Assembly (NCBI GenBank): GCA_009377695.1
Contig: WHTP01000010.1
Span: 1 to 64,000 of the forward strand
DNA length: 64,000 bases
Direction of reading: 5' to 3'
Source of the DNA: Hyphomicrobiales bacterium
GTDB lineage: Bacteria; Pseudomonadota; Alphaproteobacteria; Rhizobiales; Xanthobacteraceae
Shown one piece after another: positions 14,524-22,757 of this stretch. Positions within the stretch are counted from its first letter, which is position 1; each line of letters opens with the position of its first letter. A program made the translations under genes and the position numbers. The notes beneath the pieces are model-generated. The model searched no databases and was not told where the DNA came from. It worked only from the letters and a program-made list of their open reading frames with translations.

Positions 14524-16581
14524 ATGAGCGGACATCCGACCTACCAGCCGCAAAACGCCGTCATGAAATGGATGGAGGCGCGGCTTCCGATTGCTGGGCT
14601 GATCCACTCCTCCTTCGTCGCTTACCCGACCCCGCGGAATCTCAACTACTGGTGGACCTTCGGCGGCGTCCTCGCCTTCATGCTGGCGTCGCAGATCGTG
14701 ACCGGCGTCGTGCTGGCGATGCACTACACGCCGCACGTCGACTTCGCCTTCAATTCCGTCGAGCACATCATGCGCGACGTGAACTACGGCTGGCTGCTGC
14801 GCTACGTGCATTCCAACGGCGCGTCGATGTTCTTCCTTGCCGCCTACATCCACATGTTTCGCGGGATGTATTACGGGTCCTACAAGGACCCGCGCGAGGT
14901 GCTGTGGATCCTCGGCGTGATCCTGCTGCTGCTCATGATCATTACCGGGTTCATGGGCTATGTGCTGCCCTGGGGTCAGATGAGCTTCTGGGCCGCGACC
15001 GTCATCACCAATCTGTTCTCGGCCATTCCGATCGTCGGCGAGCCGATCGTCACCTGGCTGTGGGGCGGCTTCGCGGTCGGAAACCCGACGCTCAACCGCT
15101 TCTATTCGCTGCACTACCTGCTGCCGTTCGTGATCGCCGGCGTGGTCGTGCTGCATATCTGGGCGCTGCACGTGGCCGGACAGAACAACCCGGACGGCGT
15201 CGAACCGCGGCAGGATAGCGACACCGTCGCGTTCACGCCCTATGCCACTATCAAGGATGGCTTCTTTCTGGTGGTGTTCCTGGCCCTGTTCGCCTGGTTC
15301 GTGTTCTACATGCCGAACTATCTCGGGCACCCCGACAACTATATTCCCGCCAATCCTTCGGTGACGCCGATGCACATCGTGCCGGAATGGTATTACCTGC
15401 CGTTCTACGCGATCCTCCGCGCGGTGCCGGACAAGCTCGGCGGCGTCTTGCTGCTCGGCGCGGCGATTGTGATCCTCGCCTTCCTGCCGTGGCTCGACCG
15501 TTCGAAAGTGCGTTCGGCGCGCTACCGCCCGCGCTACCGCTTCTTCTTCTGGCTGTTCTTCCTGACCTGTGTCGCACTCGGCTGGCTCGGCTCGAAGCCG
15601 GCGGAAGGCGTCTACGTCTATGCCGCGCGCGTGGCGACGATCTACTACTTCGCCCACTTCCTGGTGATCCTGCCGCTGCTCGGCCGCTACGAGAAGCCGC
15701 TGCCGCTACCGTCGTCGATCACGGCATCCGTGCTCAAGCGCTCGGGCGCGGTCGCCGTCGTCGCATTCGCTGTCATGCTGACCGGCCTCATCGGACTGTC
15801 CTCGCCCTCAGTGGCGGCGGAAGTCGAAACGCCGCCAAAGCAGAATTGGTCGTTCGCCGGCCCGTTCGGCAAGTTCGATCGGGGACAACTTCAACGCGGG
15901 TTCAAGGTCTATCGGGAGGTGTGCCAGACGTGTCATGGCCTCTCGCTGTTGGCGTTCCGCAATCTCGCCGAACCTGGCGGCCCGGGGTTCTCATCCGCGC
16001 AGGCCGCCGCCATAGCAGCCGAATATCAGGTGCCCGCCGAACCCGATGATCAGGGCGAGGTCAAGGACCGGCCCGCCCGGCTGGCCGACCGCTTCCCGCC
16101 GCCGTTCCAGAACGACAACCAGGCGCGCGCGCGCTACAACGCCGTGCCGCCCGATCTCTCGTTGATCGTGAAGGCGCGCGGCTATGACCGCGGCTTCCCC
16201 TGGTTCGTCTTCGACCTGTTCACGCAGTACCAGGAGCAGGGCGCCGATTACGTGCATGCGTTGCTCACCGGCTATGCCGACCCGCCGAAAGGCGTGGAGG
16301 CGCCGTCGGCCGGCACGTTCTACAACAAGTATTACCCGGGCCATTTCCTGGCGATGCCTCCGCCGCTGTCGGACGGCCGCATCGAATACACCGACGGCAC
16401 CAAGCCGACCGCGGACCAGCTTGCCCTCGACGTCACAGCATTCCTCGCGTGGGCGGCCGAGCCGCACATGGAGGCGCGCAAGCGGCTCGGCTTTCAGGTG
16501 ATCATCTTTCTTCTCGTATTCGCTGGCTTGCTCTATTTCACCAAAAAGAAGGTGTGGAAGTCGGTCGAGGCGCACGGCTGA
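14524..16581 (+). CDS. fbcH: Cytochrome b/c1 fusion protein
   Basis: A 685-residue polyprotein. The first part is cytochrome b, with paired heme histidines in the [17 protein letters not shown] region and in LHYLL...VVLHIW, and the quinol-site PEWY at 287-290. The second part is cytochrome c1, starting after an internal signal-like helix (about 405-435), with heme-binding CQTCHG (C467, C470, H471), the axial methionine in LAMPPPL, and a C-terminal membrane anchor ending FTKKKVW. In Bradyrhizobium the single chain is cut into b and c1 after export. The fusion is a useful taxonomic marker. Confidence 0.97.
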   Translation: MSGHPTYQPQNAVMKWMEARLPIAGLIHSSFVAYPTPRNLNYWWTFGGVLAFMLASQIVTGVVLAMHYTPHVDFAFNSVEHIMRDVNYGWLLRYVHSNGASMFFLAAYIHMFRGMYYGSYKDPREVLWILGVILLLLMIITGFMGYVLPWGQMSFWAATVITNLFSAIPIVGEPIVTWLWGGFAVGNPTLNRFYSLHYLLPFVIAGVVVLHIWALHVAGQNNPDGVEPRQDSDTVAFTPYATIKDGFFLVVFLALFAWFVFYMPNYLGHPDNYIPANPSVTPMHIVPEWYYLPFYAILRAVPDKLGGVLLLGAAIVILAFLPWLDRSKVRSARYRPRYRFFFWLFFLTCVALGWLGSKPAEGVYVYAARVATIYYFAHFLVILPLLGRYEKPLPLPSSITASVLKRSGAVAVVAFAVMLTGLIGLSSPSVAAEVETPPKQNWSFAGPFGKFDRGQLQRGFKVYREVCQTCHGLSLLAFRNLAEPGGPGFSSAQAAAIAAEYQVPAEPDDQGEVKDRPARLADRFPPPFQNDNQARARYNAVPPDLSLIVKARGYDRGFPWFVFDLFTQYQEQGADYVHALLTGYADPPKGVEAPSAGTFYNKYYPGHFLAMPPPLSDGRIEYTDGTKPTADQLALDVTAFLAWAAEPHMEARKRLGFQVIIFLLVFAGLLYFTKKKVWKSVEAHG

Positions 16582-16615
16582 TTCCGGGCGCCCCCGGCGC
16601 AACCGAAGTCGCTCC

Positions 16616-17143
16616 ATGCGTGGACCGCTCGCATTGCTGTTGCTGATGCCGACACTTGTGCCGTCCTTTGCCGCCGCCATCGGCGAGGCTCGCGCGCAGG
16701 GCGGCGGCAAGGTCGATCGCATCGAGATCATCGAGGCCGGGATCTATCGCGCGGAAACCGCGTCGATCAAGCTGGCACCCGGCACCGCGACCCGCCAGCG
16801 CAACATCCTGAGCGAGACCAAGCTTCTCGCCTTGACGACGCGCGTCGAGGCGAAGATCGGCCTGCATTTCGGCATCCGTTACCGACTCGTGGGCCGTCCG
16901 AGCGGGGCTACCATCAAGCTGATCTCGGTCACGCAATATCCTGCGCCCGGACTGAAGAACCCCAAGGCCGACGGCAGTCAGTTGCGCGGCGAGCATTCGC
17001 TGTTCGCGACCATCGGTCAGGTGAATTATCGCGGCTACGTCTTCGAGCAAGACTGGGAGATCGTGCCGGGCAGCTGGACCCTCGAGCTCTGGGACGGCAA
17101 GCGCAAGCTCATCAGCCAGACGTTCGACGTGATCAAGCCGTAG
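16616..17143 (+). CDS. DUF3859 exported protein
   Basis: A 175-residue protein with a signal peptide (cleavage near ARAQ, about residue 28). One beta-rich domain follows, matching DUF3859: it opens RIEIIEAGIYRAE and closes GSWTLELWDGKRKLISQTFDV. The family's function is unknown. It starts 34 bp after fbcH and 23 bp before mtnP, in the same direction, so it may be cotranscribed with the bc1 genes. A link to the complex is not established. Confidence 0.78.
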   Translation: MRGPLALLLLMPTLVPSFAAAIGEARAQGGGKVDRIEIIEAGIYRAETASIKLAPGTATRQRNILSETKLLALTTRVEAKIGLHFGIRYRLVGRPSGATIKLISVTQYPAPGLKNPKADGSQLRGEHSLFATIGQVNYRGYVFEQDWEIVPGSWTLELWDGKRKLISQTFDVIKP

Positions 17144-17166
17144 TTTTTGGCAGGACGGGGAATGCG

Positions 17167-18042
17167 ATGACAAAAGCGGTGCTCGGTATCGTCGGGGGGT
17201 CCGGCATCTACGACCTGCCGAGTCTCGAGAAGGTCCGCTCGAGGAAGACCAGGAGTCCCTGGGGCGAGCCCTCGGCACCGCTGCGAGTGGGCGAGATCGC
17301 TGGTCTGCCGATCGTGTTCCTGTCGCGTCACGATAAAGGCCATCGGCTTTCGCCTTCGGACATCAACTATCGCGCCAATATCGACGTGCTCAAGCGTGCC
17401 GGCGTTACCGATCTTGTGTCGCTGTCTGCGTGTGGCTCGTTCAAGGAGGAGCTTGCGCCCGGCACCTTCGTGCTCATCGACCAGTTCATCGACCGCACCC
17501 ACAGGCGCGAGTCCTCCTTCTTCGGCAAGGGCTGCGTCGCGCACGTGTCGATGGCGCATCCAGTGTCGCCGCGCCTGCGCATTGATCTCGCCAGCGCCGC
17601 GGAGGCGGAAGGCATTCGCGTCGTACGCGACGGGACCTACGTGTGCATGGAGGGCCCGCAGTTCTCCACCTATGCGGAGAGCATGACCTACAAGAATCTC
17701 GGCTATTCGGTGATCGGCATGACCAACATGCCGGAGGCGAAGCTGGCCCGCGAGGCCGAGATCTGCTACGCGACCGTCGCCATGGTCACCGACTACGATT
17801 GCTGGCATCCCGACCACGACGCGGTGACGGTGCAGGATATCATCAAGGTGCTGATGGCGAATGCCGACAAGGCGAAGAAGCTTGTCGCTCGTTTGGCCAA
17901 GGACTTTCCGCGCGAGCATGAGCCGTGCCCGATCGGTTCCGACCGCGCGCTCGACGCTGCGCTGATCACGGAGCCGAAGGCGCGCGACAAGAGGCTTTTG
18001 AAGAAGCTCGACGCTGTGGCGGGGAGGGTGCTGCGGGAATGA
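17167..18042 (+). CDS. mtnP: S-methyl-5'-thioadenosine phosphorylase
   Basis: A 291-residue purine nucleoside phosphorylase family enzyme. It splits methylthioadenosine with phosphate into adenine and methylthioribose-1-phosphate. Landmarks are GIVGGSGIYDLP (residues 7-18), LSRHDKGHRLSPSDINYRAN (phosphate-binding His), the CMEGPQFSTYAES segment (purine and ribose site), IGMTNMPEAKLAREAE, and the proton-donor region TDYDCWH. The adenine it makes can be used by apt, two genes downstream. The stop overlaps the next start (ATGA). Confidence 0.95.
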   Translation: MTKAVLGIVGGSGIYDLPSLEKVRSRKTRSPWGEPSAPLRVGEIAGLPIVFLSRHDKGHRLSPSDINYRANIDVLKRAGVTDLVSLSACGSFKEELAPGTFVLIDQFIDRTHRRESSFFGKGCVAHVSMAHPVSPRLRIDLASAAEAEGIRVVRDGTYVCMEGPQFSTYAESMTYKNLGYSVIGMTNMPEAKLAREAEICYATVAMVTDYDCWHPDHDAVTVQDIIKVLMANADKAKKLVARLAKDFPREHEPCPIGSDRALDAALITEPKARDKRLLKKLDAVAGRVLRE

Positions 18043-18428
18043 CCTTGAAGATCGTCGATCTCGAACAGCAGCCACGCGAGGAATGGCGTGCGGGTGTCCT
18101 GACGCGGATGCGAACCTCCGCCATCAATGGCGCGGCGCAGCTCTGCACGTTCGAACAATGGTGCGAGCCAGGCCACGGCGCTCCGACCCATCTGCACGCG
18201 GTCGAGGAAGTGCTGCACGTGATTGAAGGGCAGGCCGACGTCTGGATCGATGACCAGCATGCGACGTTGACCGGCGGCCAGTTGACGATCGTGCCGGCCG
18301 GTCGCAAGCACGGCTTCTTGAACAATGGCGCCGGGACGTTGCACATCCAGTCAACGTTGGGGTCGCCAGTGTTCGAGGCGGCATACGACGACAAGCGGGA
18401 GACGCCTCGCCGCTGGTTGCCGGGATGA
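18039..18428 (+). CDS. Cupin-domain small protein
   Basis: A 129-residue single-domain cupin. Cupin motif 1 is visible as GHGAPTHLHAVEEVLHVIEG, with the metal ligands H-H-E, and motif 2 as GQLTIVPAGRKHGF with the last histidine. It overlaps the mtnP stop by 4 bp (ATGA) and lies before apt, so it is probably cotranscribed and translationally coupled. The position suggests a role near methylthioadenosine or adenine salvage, but the reaction is unknown. It is shorter than acireductone dioxygenase and should not be called one. Confidence 0.8.
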   Translation: MTLKIVDLEQQPREEWRAGVLTRMRTSAINGAAQLCTFEQWCEPGHGAPTHLHAVEEVLHVIEGQADVWIDDQHATLTGGQLTIVPAGRKHGFLNNGAGTLHIQSTLGSPVFEAAYDDKRETPRRWLPG

Positions 18429-18490
18429 CCGCGTGACAGTGTGGTTATCCGCAAAATCAATTACTCTCCAGGCGAATTGATGAGAAAGCC

Positions 18491-19039
18491 ATGACAGACC
18501 TCCAGTTCGAGCACGATCTCAAGGCCGCGATCCGCACTATCCCGAACTATCCCAAGCCCGGAATCATGTTTCGCGACATCACGACGTTGCTCGGCAACGC
18601 GCGCGCATTTCGCCGCACGGTGGATGAGTTGGTGCAGCCTTGGGCCGGCGGCAAGATCGACAAGGTGGCCGGCATCGAGGCACGCGGCTTTATTCTCGGC
18701 GGCGCAGTGGCCCATCAGGTCTCGGCCGGCTTCGTGCCGATCCGCAAGAAAGGCAAGTTGCCCCATCAGACTGTGCGCATGGCCTATGCGCTGGAATACG
18801 GCACCGACGAGATGGAAATTCACGCCGACGCCATCGGCAAGGGCGAGCGCGTCGTGCTGGTCGATGACCTGATTGCGACCGGCGGGACCGCCGAAGGTGC
18901 GGTCAAGCTCTTGCGCCAGATCGGCGCCGAGGTGCTCGCCGCCTGCTTCATCATCGACCTGCCGGAGCTCGGCGGCGCCGACGCGTTGCGTAAGCTCGGC
19001 GTCCCGGTGCGAACGCTGGTGTCGTTCGAGGGACACTGA
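18491..19039 (+). CDS. apt: Adenine phosphoribosyltransferase
   Basis: A 182-residue type I phosphoribosyltransferase that makes AMP from adenine and PRPP. The PRPP loop [14 protein letters not shown] (about 119-132), the start [16 protein letters not shown] and the flexible loop [11 protein letters not shown] are all typical. It follows mtnP and the cupin gene, forming an adenine salvage set with MtnP. A REP element follows 15 bp after its stop. Confidence 0.96.
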   Translation: MTDLQFEHDLKAAIRTIPNYPKPGIMFRDITTLLGNARAFRRTVDELVQPWAGGKIDKVAGIEARGFILGGAVAHQVSAGFVPIRKKGKLPHQTVRMAYALEYGTDEMEIHADAIGKGERVVLVDDLIATGGTAEGAVKLLRQIGAEVLAACFIIDLPELGGADALRKLGVPVRTLVSFEGH

Positions 19040-19054
19040 CGGATTCGTTGGCTT

Positions 19055-19160
19055 GTAGGGTGGGCACGGCGCGACGACGTGCGCGTCGATCGGCATACAT
19101 ATGGTGTTCGCGCCCATAGCCGTCGAAGACGGGCGTAAACGTCCTTATCGTCCACCCTAC
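19055..19160. repeat. REP element (R4)
   Basis: Starts GTAGGGTGGGCACGGCGC and ends TCGTCCACCCTAC, so the termini form an inverted repeat of the REP type seen around the transposase (R1, R2). The middle is divergent, with a GACGTGCGCGTC palindrome. It fills the space between apt and the convergent ATPase gene. Confidence 0.7.
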
Positions 19161-19165
19161 GACGC

Positions 19166-19951
19166 TCACATCTTCAGCGACGCCCTGACCTTCTCCATCA
19201 AGAGCCGCAGCTCGAATTCCCGCAGTTCGAGGAAGGTGCGCCTGGTCCATGAGCGCAGTTCGAATTCCGGTCCGATCGGAACCGGCGTCAGGCGCAGGAA
19301 CTCGGCGAATGACTGCCCCCACCGATCCACGCACATCTTCAGCGCCGGCGGCAGCAGCGGAATTTGCAGCGGTACGGCCGCAGCGCGCGTGAACGGATAC
19401 TGGTCGCGCAGCTTCTTGCCCTTGAGGATGCCCTCGTTGAACACCGGCACCAGCACCAGCGAGGGAAGCCGTCGCTGCAGGATTTCGTAAGCTTTCACCG
19501 AAATCGGATGCGCGTCGGCGGCATAGAGCACGATGACTTCCATTCCGCGGCGCCGCGCCTCGTCGACAAATCCGATTTCTTCCATCAGTCCGAAGAAGCG
19601 CCGGAACGACGCGTGACCGACGTCGACCACCTTGGCCACGCCGTCCGGCAGGATCAGCCGGTCGAACAGCCGCATCTGCGCCTGGGTGCTGTCGAGATCG
19701 GACTGCGCCGTCAGATCGGGCAGTTGATCAGCGAGGGCGACGTCGCCGGGGCTGAGCTCGAACGCTTCCACCTTGCCGCCGTCCTTGCGCAGGAAATCGG
19801 CGACAAGCCGGGCGAGGAACGTCTTGCCGGTCGCGGGACGCGGCGAGGCCACGATGAAGACCGCAGTCCATGGCCGCATGTCGGGACCGGCCTCGTAATC
19901 GAGCCGCTCGTCGACGATGGTTGCAAGCACGGACTCGCTGTGACTCGCCAC
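19166..19951 (-). CDS. ParA-like P-loop ATPase with degenerate Walker A
   Basis: A 261-residue protein related to ParA/MinD-type ATPases. The phosphate loop reads ASPRPATGKT (35-44), keeping GKT but losing the first glycine and the ParA-type lysine. LILPDGVAKVVDVGHAS may be the Walker B region. It follows another ParA-like ATPase gene after 100 bp on the same strand. I do not recognise a named family. A two-ATPase system for positioning or surface polysaccharide control is possible but unproven. Confidence 0.6.
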   Translation of the reverse strand: MASHSESVLATIVDERLDYEAGPDMRPWTAVFIVASPRPATGKTFLARLVADFLRKDGGKVEAFELSPGDVALADQLPDLTAQSDLDSTQAQMRLFDRLILPDGVAKVVDVGHASFRRFFGLMEEIGFVDEARRRGMEVIVLYAADAHPISVKAYEILQRRLPSLVLVPVFNEGILKGKKLRDQYPFTRAAAVPLQIPLLPPALKMCVDRWGQSFAEFLRLTPVPIGPEFELRSWTRRTFLELREFELRLLMEKVRASLKM

Positions 19952-19992
19952 GGTCGTGATTTCCTTGCAGGCCGCTGCCCTGCAATAGACTC

Positions 19993-20011
19993 CGGCCGCA
20001 CGATGCGGCCG
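19993..20011. other. Perfect hairpin between the two ParA-like genes
   Basis: CGGCCGCA-CGA-TGCGGCCG is an 8 bp perfect stem with a 3 nt loop in the 100 bp spacer between the two ATPase genes. No T-run follows on either strand. It may tune the mRNA of the downstream gene or be a partial terminator. Confidence 0.45.
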
Positions 20012-20051
20012 AAGCTCCGACGATGATTACAGTGCGAATACGAAGATGGTG

Positions 20052-20840
20052 CTACGCGTGCGCTTCGGCCTTCGCCCGCTGCTGCACCGGCTTGGGTTGC
20101 TCGTCGGCCTGCGGCATCGAGGCAACAATCTCGGTCAGCTTGATGCGGTCGTATTCGGCCCAGACATTGCCGAGCCAGTGCTTTACATAACCGCGAAGCA
20201 CGAACGAATAGGCTGCGGTCTCGCCATTCGGCTTCTTGTTGGCGATGAAGTTGAGGAACGGCACCGACGCAAGGTCGACCTGCTCGGCCGCCATCTCATT
20301 CAGCTTCGGGACCGTCACCTCGACCGCGCCCTTGATGCGGTTGAAATAAGCCTTATGGGTGGCCTCGTCCCACTCGAAGAAGTGCGTGCTGTTGATGAAG
20401 TTCTTGACCAGGAAGTAGTGCGCGTCGCCGAGATAGGCGGCGGTGTCAGCGATCTCGTCGAGCGACGCAATGGTCGGTCCGAGAATGTGGAACAGCGCGA
20501 AGGTGATTTGACCTTTCTTCGCGGCGTCGATGAAGCCGAAGTCGTTCAACGCTTGCAGGGTCGGGGACATCAGGCCGGCGCGCACGTCGATCAGGGTGAC
20601 CGGAGCTTCCGCCGAATTCAGCGTATCGAAAATCTTCATCTGATCCGGCACCTTGTTGATGTCGACGACATCGGTCAGGTCCGGATGGAAGCGCTTCAGC
20701 GTGCCTTTGGGCGCTTCGGTATCGAATGCACGGAAGCGGACTTTATTCGCCGAGAAGTAGTCAGCAAGTGTACGCGAGACTGTGGTCTTGCCGACTCCAC
20801 CTTTGTCGGCGCCGACAAGAATGACTGCTGGCTTTGCCAT
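20052..20840 (-). CDS. ParA/MinD-type ATPase
   Basis: A 262-residue ATPase with the deviant Walker A KGGVGKTT (13-20) at the N-terminus, including the signature lysine K13, and VTLIDVRAG as the likely Walker A' / Walker B strand. The C-terminal tail is rich in Gln, Lys and Ala. No DNA-binding domain or parB/parS is nearby, so it is not a normal chromosome partition gene. ATG 20840 is used; the open frame up to 21338 translates intergenic sequence. The downstream gene is a second, degenerate ATPase. Confidence 0.72.
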   Translation of the reverse strand: MAKPAVILVGADKGGVGKTTVSRTLADYFSANKVRFRAFDTEAPKGTLKRFHPDLTDVVDINKVPDQMKIFDTLNSAEAPVTLIDVRAGLMSPTLQALNDFGFIDAAKKGQITFALFHILGPTIASLDEIADTAAYLGDAHYFLVKNFINSTHFFEWDEATHKAYFNRIKGAVEVTVPKLNEMAAEQVDLASVPFLNFIANKKPNGETAAYSFVLRGYVKHWLGNVWAEYDRIKLTEIVASMPQADEQPKPVQQRAKAEAHA

Positions 20841-21090
20841 GGAGTGCCCCCGAATGGACGTTACGCGGTTACAACGCCTCCTGAGCGTCGGGCAGAAGGA
20901 TGACGGAATAGCGGCAAGCTCAAGCGATTTCTGAGGCAGCGCCAACTGGCTTGTTGCCACGGCGCGGTTGTGAGGATCTCTGTGAACCCGCGCGATCCTA
21001 TTGGCACGCCACAGAAATCTGGCTGCAAAGCGGTGCGCAAGGCCCACTGCGCGGCCATCGCGTCGCAGAATTAATTCCGACACGGCATCC

Positions 21091-22293
21091 TTAATTCCGA
21101 TGCGGTCCCCACGGGCCAGGCTGGCTCGCATCGGGCACCGATGGACCGCCGATCTCGACCGGCGGCTGCGGGGGCAGGAACGGCTTGTCGCCGCCGGCGC
21201 CGAACGGCGAGGGCGTGCCGGACTGTGATACCTCCGGGCCGGTGGGCGACAACCGCTCGGCGTCCTCTTCGACGGTGTCTCCCTGCGGTGCGTCCGGCTG
21301 CGGCAGCGCGATCGGTCCCGGGTCGCGACCACCGGCAAATCGGATGATCGCCGCGATCCGGTGTTCGATCGATGGATGGGTGGCGAACAGGTCGGCGATG
21401 CCCGACCGCGGATTGTCGACGCACATCTCCATCACTGCGGACGTTGCGCCTTCGAGCTCGCCGCGGTTCTCGATCTTGCGCAGCGCCATAATCATGGCGT
21501 CGGGGTTCTTGGTGAGCTCGACCGCGCCGGCATCGGCGAGATACTCGCGCTGGCGCGATAGCGCGAAGCGGATCACGATTGAAAGGAGCCACGCCAGTGC
21601 GATCAGGACAAGCGCGATGACGATGGCGATGACCACGCCGCCGGCACCCTTGCTCTCGCTGCGGCTTGAGCCGCCGCGCCCGAAGCGGAAGCCGCCCTGG
21701 AACAGCACGCGGAAGACCATCTCGGCGGCGAACGAGAGGACGCCGGCGATGATGACGGCGATGACAAGCATGCGCACGTCGCCGTTGCGGATGTGGGTCA
21801 GCTCGTGTCCGAGCACGGCTTCGAGCTCGGCGTCGTTGAGCCGGTCGATCAGCGCCGACGTCACTGTGATCGAGTACTGCTTCTCATTGAGTCCGGTGGC
21901 GAAGGCGTTGAGCGCGGGGCTCTCCATCACCTTGAGCTTCGGCATGGTGACGCCGCGCGAGATGCACAGGTTCTCGATCAGGTTGTAGATGCGCGGCTGC
22001 TGCTGGCGCGTGATCTCGTGCCCGCCGGTCAGCGCATCGATCATCGTCTGGTGGAATTTATAGGCGATCCACATCCAGATCAGCGTGCCACCGGTCACCC
22101 ACGGCAGCGCCGCGATCAGATCGCGGAACGCCGCTCGCATGAGCCAGTCGAGGGAGGCGTCGCCGGCGAGGATCGCCTCGGCCATGAGCGCACCCGCGAA
22201 CGTCATCACATAGACGAGGAAGAACAGCCCGATCAGCAGCGCGATCGAACGGCGCTTGTTCGACTGGATGTGGGTGTAGAGGCCGTAGGCCAT
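21091..22293 (-). CDS. M48 family membrane metalloprotease (HtpX-like)
   Basis: A 400-residue inner-membrane zinc protease. Two N-terminal helices (about 17-40 and 61-78) precede the catalytic HELTH (H163-H167). Two more helices follow (about 176-195 and 225-245), then the third ligand region with REYLADAGAVELT. From about residue 310 the tail is Pro- and Gly-rich and likely disordered, longer than in classic HtpX. The lemA gene lies upstream on the same strand, a pairing common in bacteria, although a 460 bp repeat mosaic separates them here. It probably handles membrane protein quality control. Confidence 0.88.
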   Translation of the reverse strand: MAYGLYTHIQSNKRRSIALLIGLFFLVYVMTFAGALMAEAILAGDASLDWLMRAAFRDLIAALPWVTGGTLIWMWIAYKFHQTMIDALTGGHEITRQQQPRIYNLIENLCISRGVTMPKLKVMESPALNAFATGLNEKQYSITVTSALIDRLNDAELEAVLGHELTHIRNGDVRMLVIAVIIAGVLSFAAEMVFRVLFQGGFRFGRGGSSRSESKGAGGVVIAIVIALVLIALAWLLSIVIRFALSRQREYLADAGAVELTKNPDAMIMALRKIENRGELEGATSAVMEMCVDNPRSGIADLFATHPSIEHRIAAIIRFAGGRDPGPIALPQPDAPQGDTVEEDAERLSPTGPEVSQSGTPSPFGAGGDKPFLPPQPPVEIGGPSVPDASQPGPWGPHRN

Positions 22294-22315
22294 GGCGTGA
22301 TTTGAACCCGATGTT

Positions 22316-22420
22316 CGTCATCCCGGGGCGCGCCGAAAGGCGCGAACCCGGAATCCATAATCACAAACCGGGCGTATGGATTCCGGGCTCGCGGGCAATT
22401 GCCCGCGCCCCGGAATGACC
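22316..22420. repeat. Bradyrhizobium-type 105 bp inverted repeat
   Basis: The ends are GTCATCCCGGGGCGC and GCGCCCCGGAATGAC, and the middle arms are CCGGAATCCATA and TATGGATTCCGG. From memory, this two-hairpin repeat with GGAATCCAT is very common between genes in Bradyrhizobium and relatives. It lies just upstream of the M48 protease gene. Confidence 0.75.
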
Positions 22421-22427
22421 GCCGCCG

Positions 22428-22502
22428 CTAGTGTCCCGATTCCGAAGTTCGTATCATCTTGCGGCGCGTTCGTTTACGAACTTTGGAATCGAAGGACACT
22501 AG
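22428..22502. repeat. CTAG-bounded palindrome, family B (copy B4)
   Basis: CTAG at both ends; inner arms CGATTCCGAAGTTCGTA and TACGAACTTTGGAATCG with one mismatch; GANTC in both arms. It is the first unit of a four-element mosaic (B-D-A-C) that fills 22428-22757. The linker to D2 is CAACTCTTTGAAT. Confidence 0.88.
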
Positions 22503-22515
22503 CAACTCTTTGAAT

Positions 22516-22591
22516 CTAGTGGTCCGATTCTAACATTCGCATCCCTTCTCAGCGGGCGACTTTGCGAATGTTAGAATCAAAGGACCACTAG
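22516..22591. repeat. CTAG-bounded palindrome, family D (copy D2)
   Basis: Outer stem CTAGTGGTCC, inner stem GATTCTAACATTCGCA, bulge AAA in the right arm. By reading, it is the exact reverse complement of D1 (1907-1982) over all 76 bp. The 13 bp linker CAAATATAAGCTG joins it to A3, as in the inverted D1/A2 pair. Confidence 0.9.
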
Positions 22592-22604
22592 CAAATATAA
22601 GCTG

Positions 22605-22683
22605 CTAGTGGAGTTTTGGATTTGACATTCGCTTTGCGAATCTGCGGTCAGCAGGGTAGCGAATGTCAAATCCACTCCACTAG
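22605..22683. repeat. CTAG-bounded palindrome, family A (copy A3)
   Basis: Same orientation and almost the same sequence as A1 (47-125), with changes only in the loop. Its right CTAG (22680-22683) is at the same time the left CTAG of C3. Confidence 0.9.
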
Positions 22684-22757
22684 TGTGGCTTTGGTTCAGA
22701 AGTCCGCATTTCGGACTCGCCGCAAGAATGATGCGGACTTCTGAACCGCCACACTAG
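22680..22757. repeat. CTAG-bounded palindrome, family C (copy C3)
   Basis: Inner stem GGTTCAGAAGTCCGCAT, bulge TTT in the left arm, loop about 21 nt, CTAG at both ends. It differs from C1 at only a few positions. The right CTAG (22754-22757) supplies the TAG stop codon of lemA. Confidence 0.9.

Noticed and set aside
14431-15657. A 408-codon minus-strand frame
   Set aside because: Antisense of fbcH; composition is typical of reversed membrane-protein codons.
20841-21338. N-terminal extension of the ParA-like gene by 166 codons
   Set aside because: The added sequence is Arg/Ser/Pro-rich and overlaps the 3' end of the M48 gene. The ParA fold starts at the ATG at 20840.
47-22757. Interpreting the palindromes as a CRISPR array
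   Set aside because: The units are dispersed, in both orientations, of four sequence types, with no unique spacers of constant length and no cas genes.
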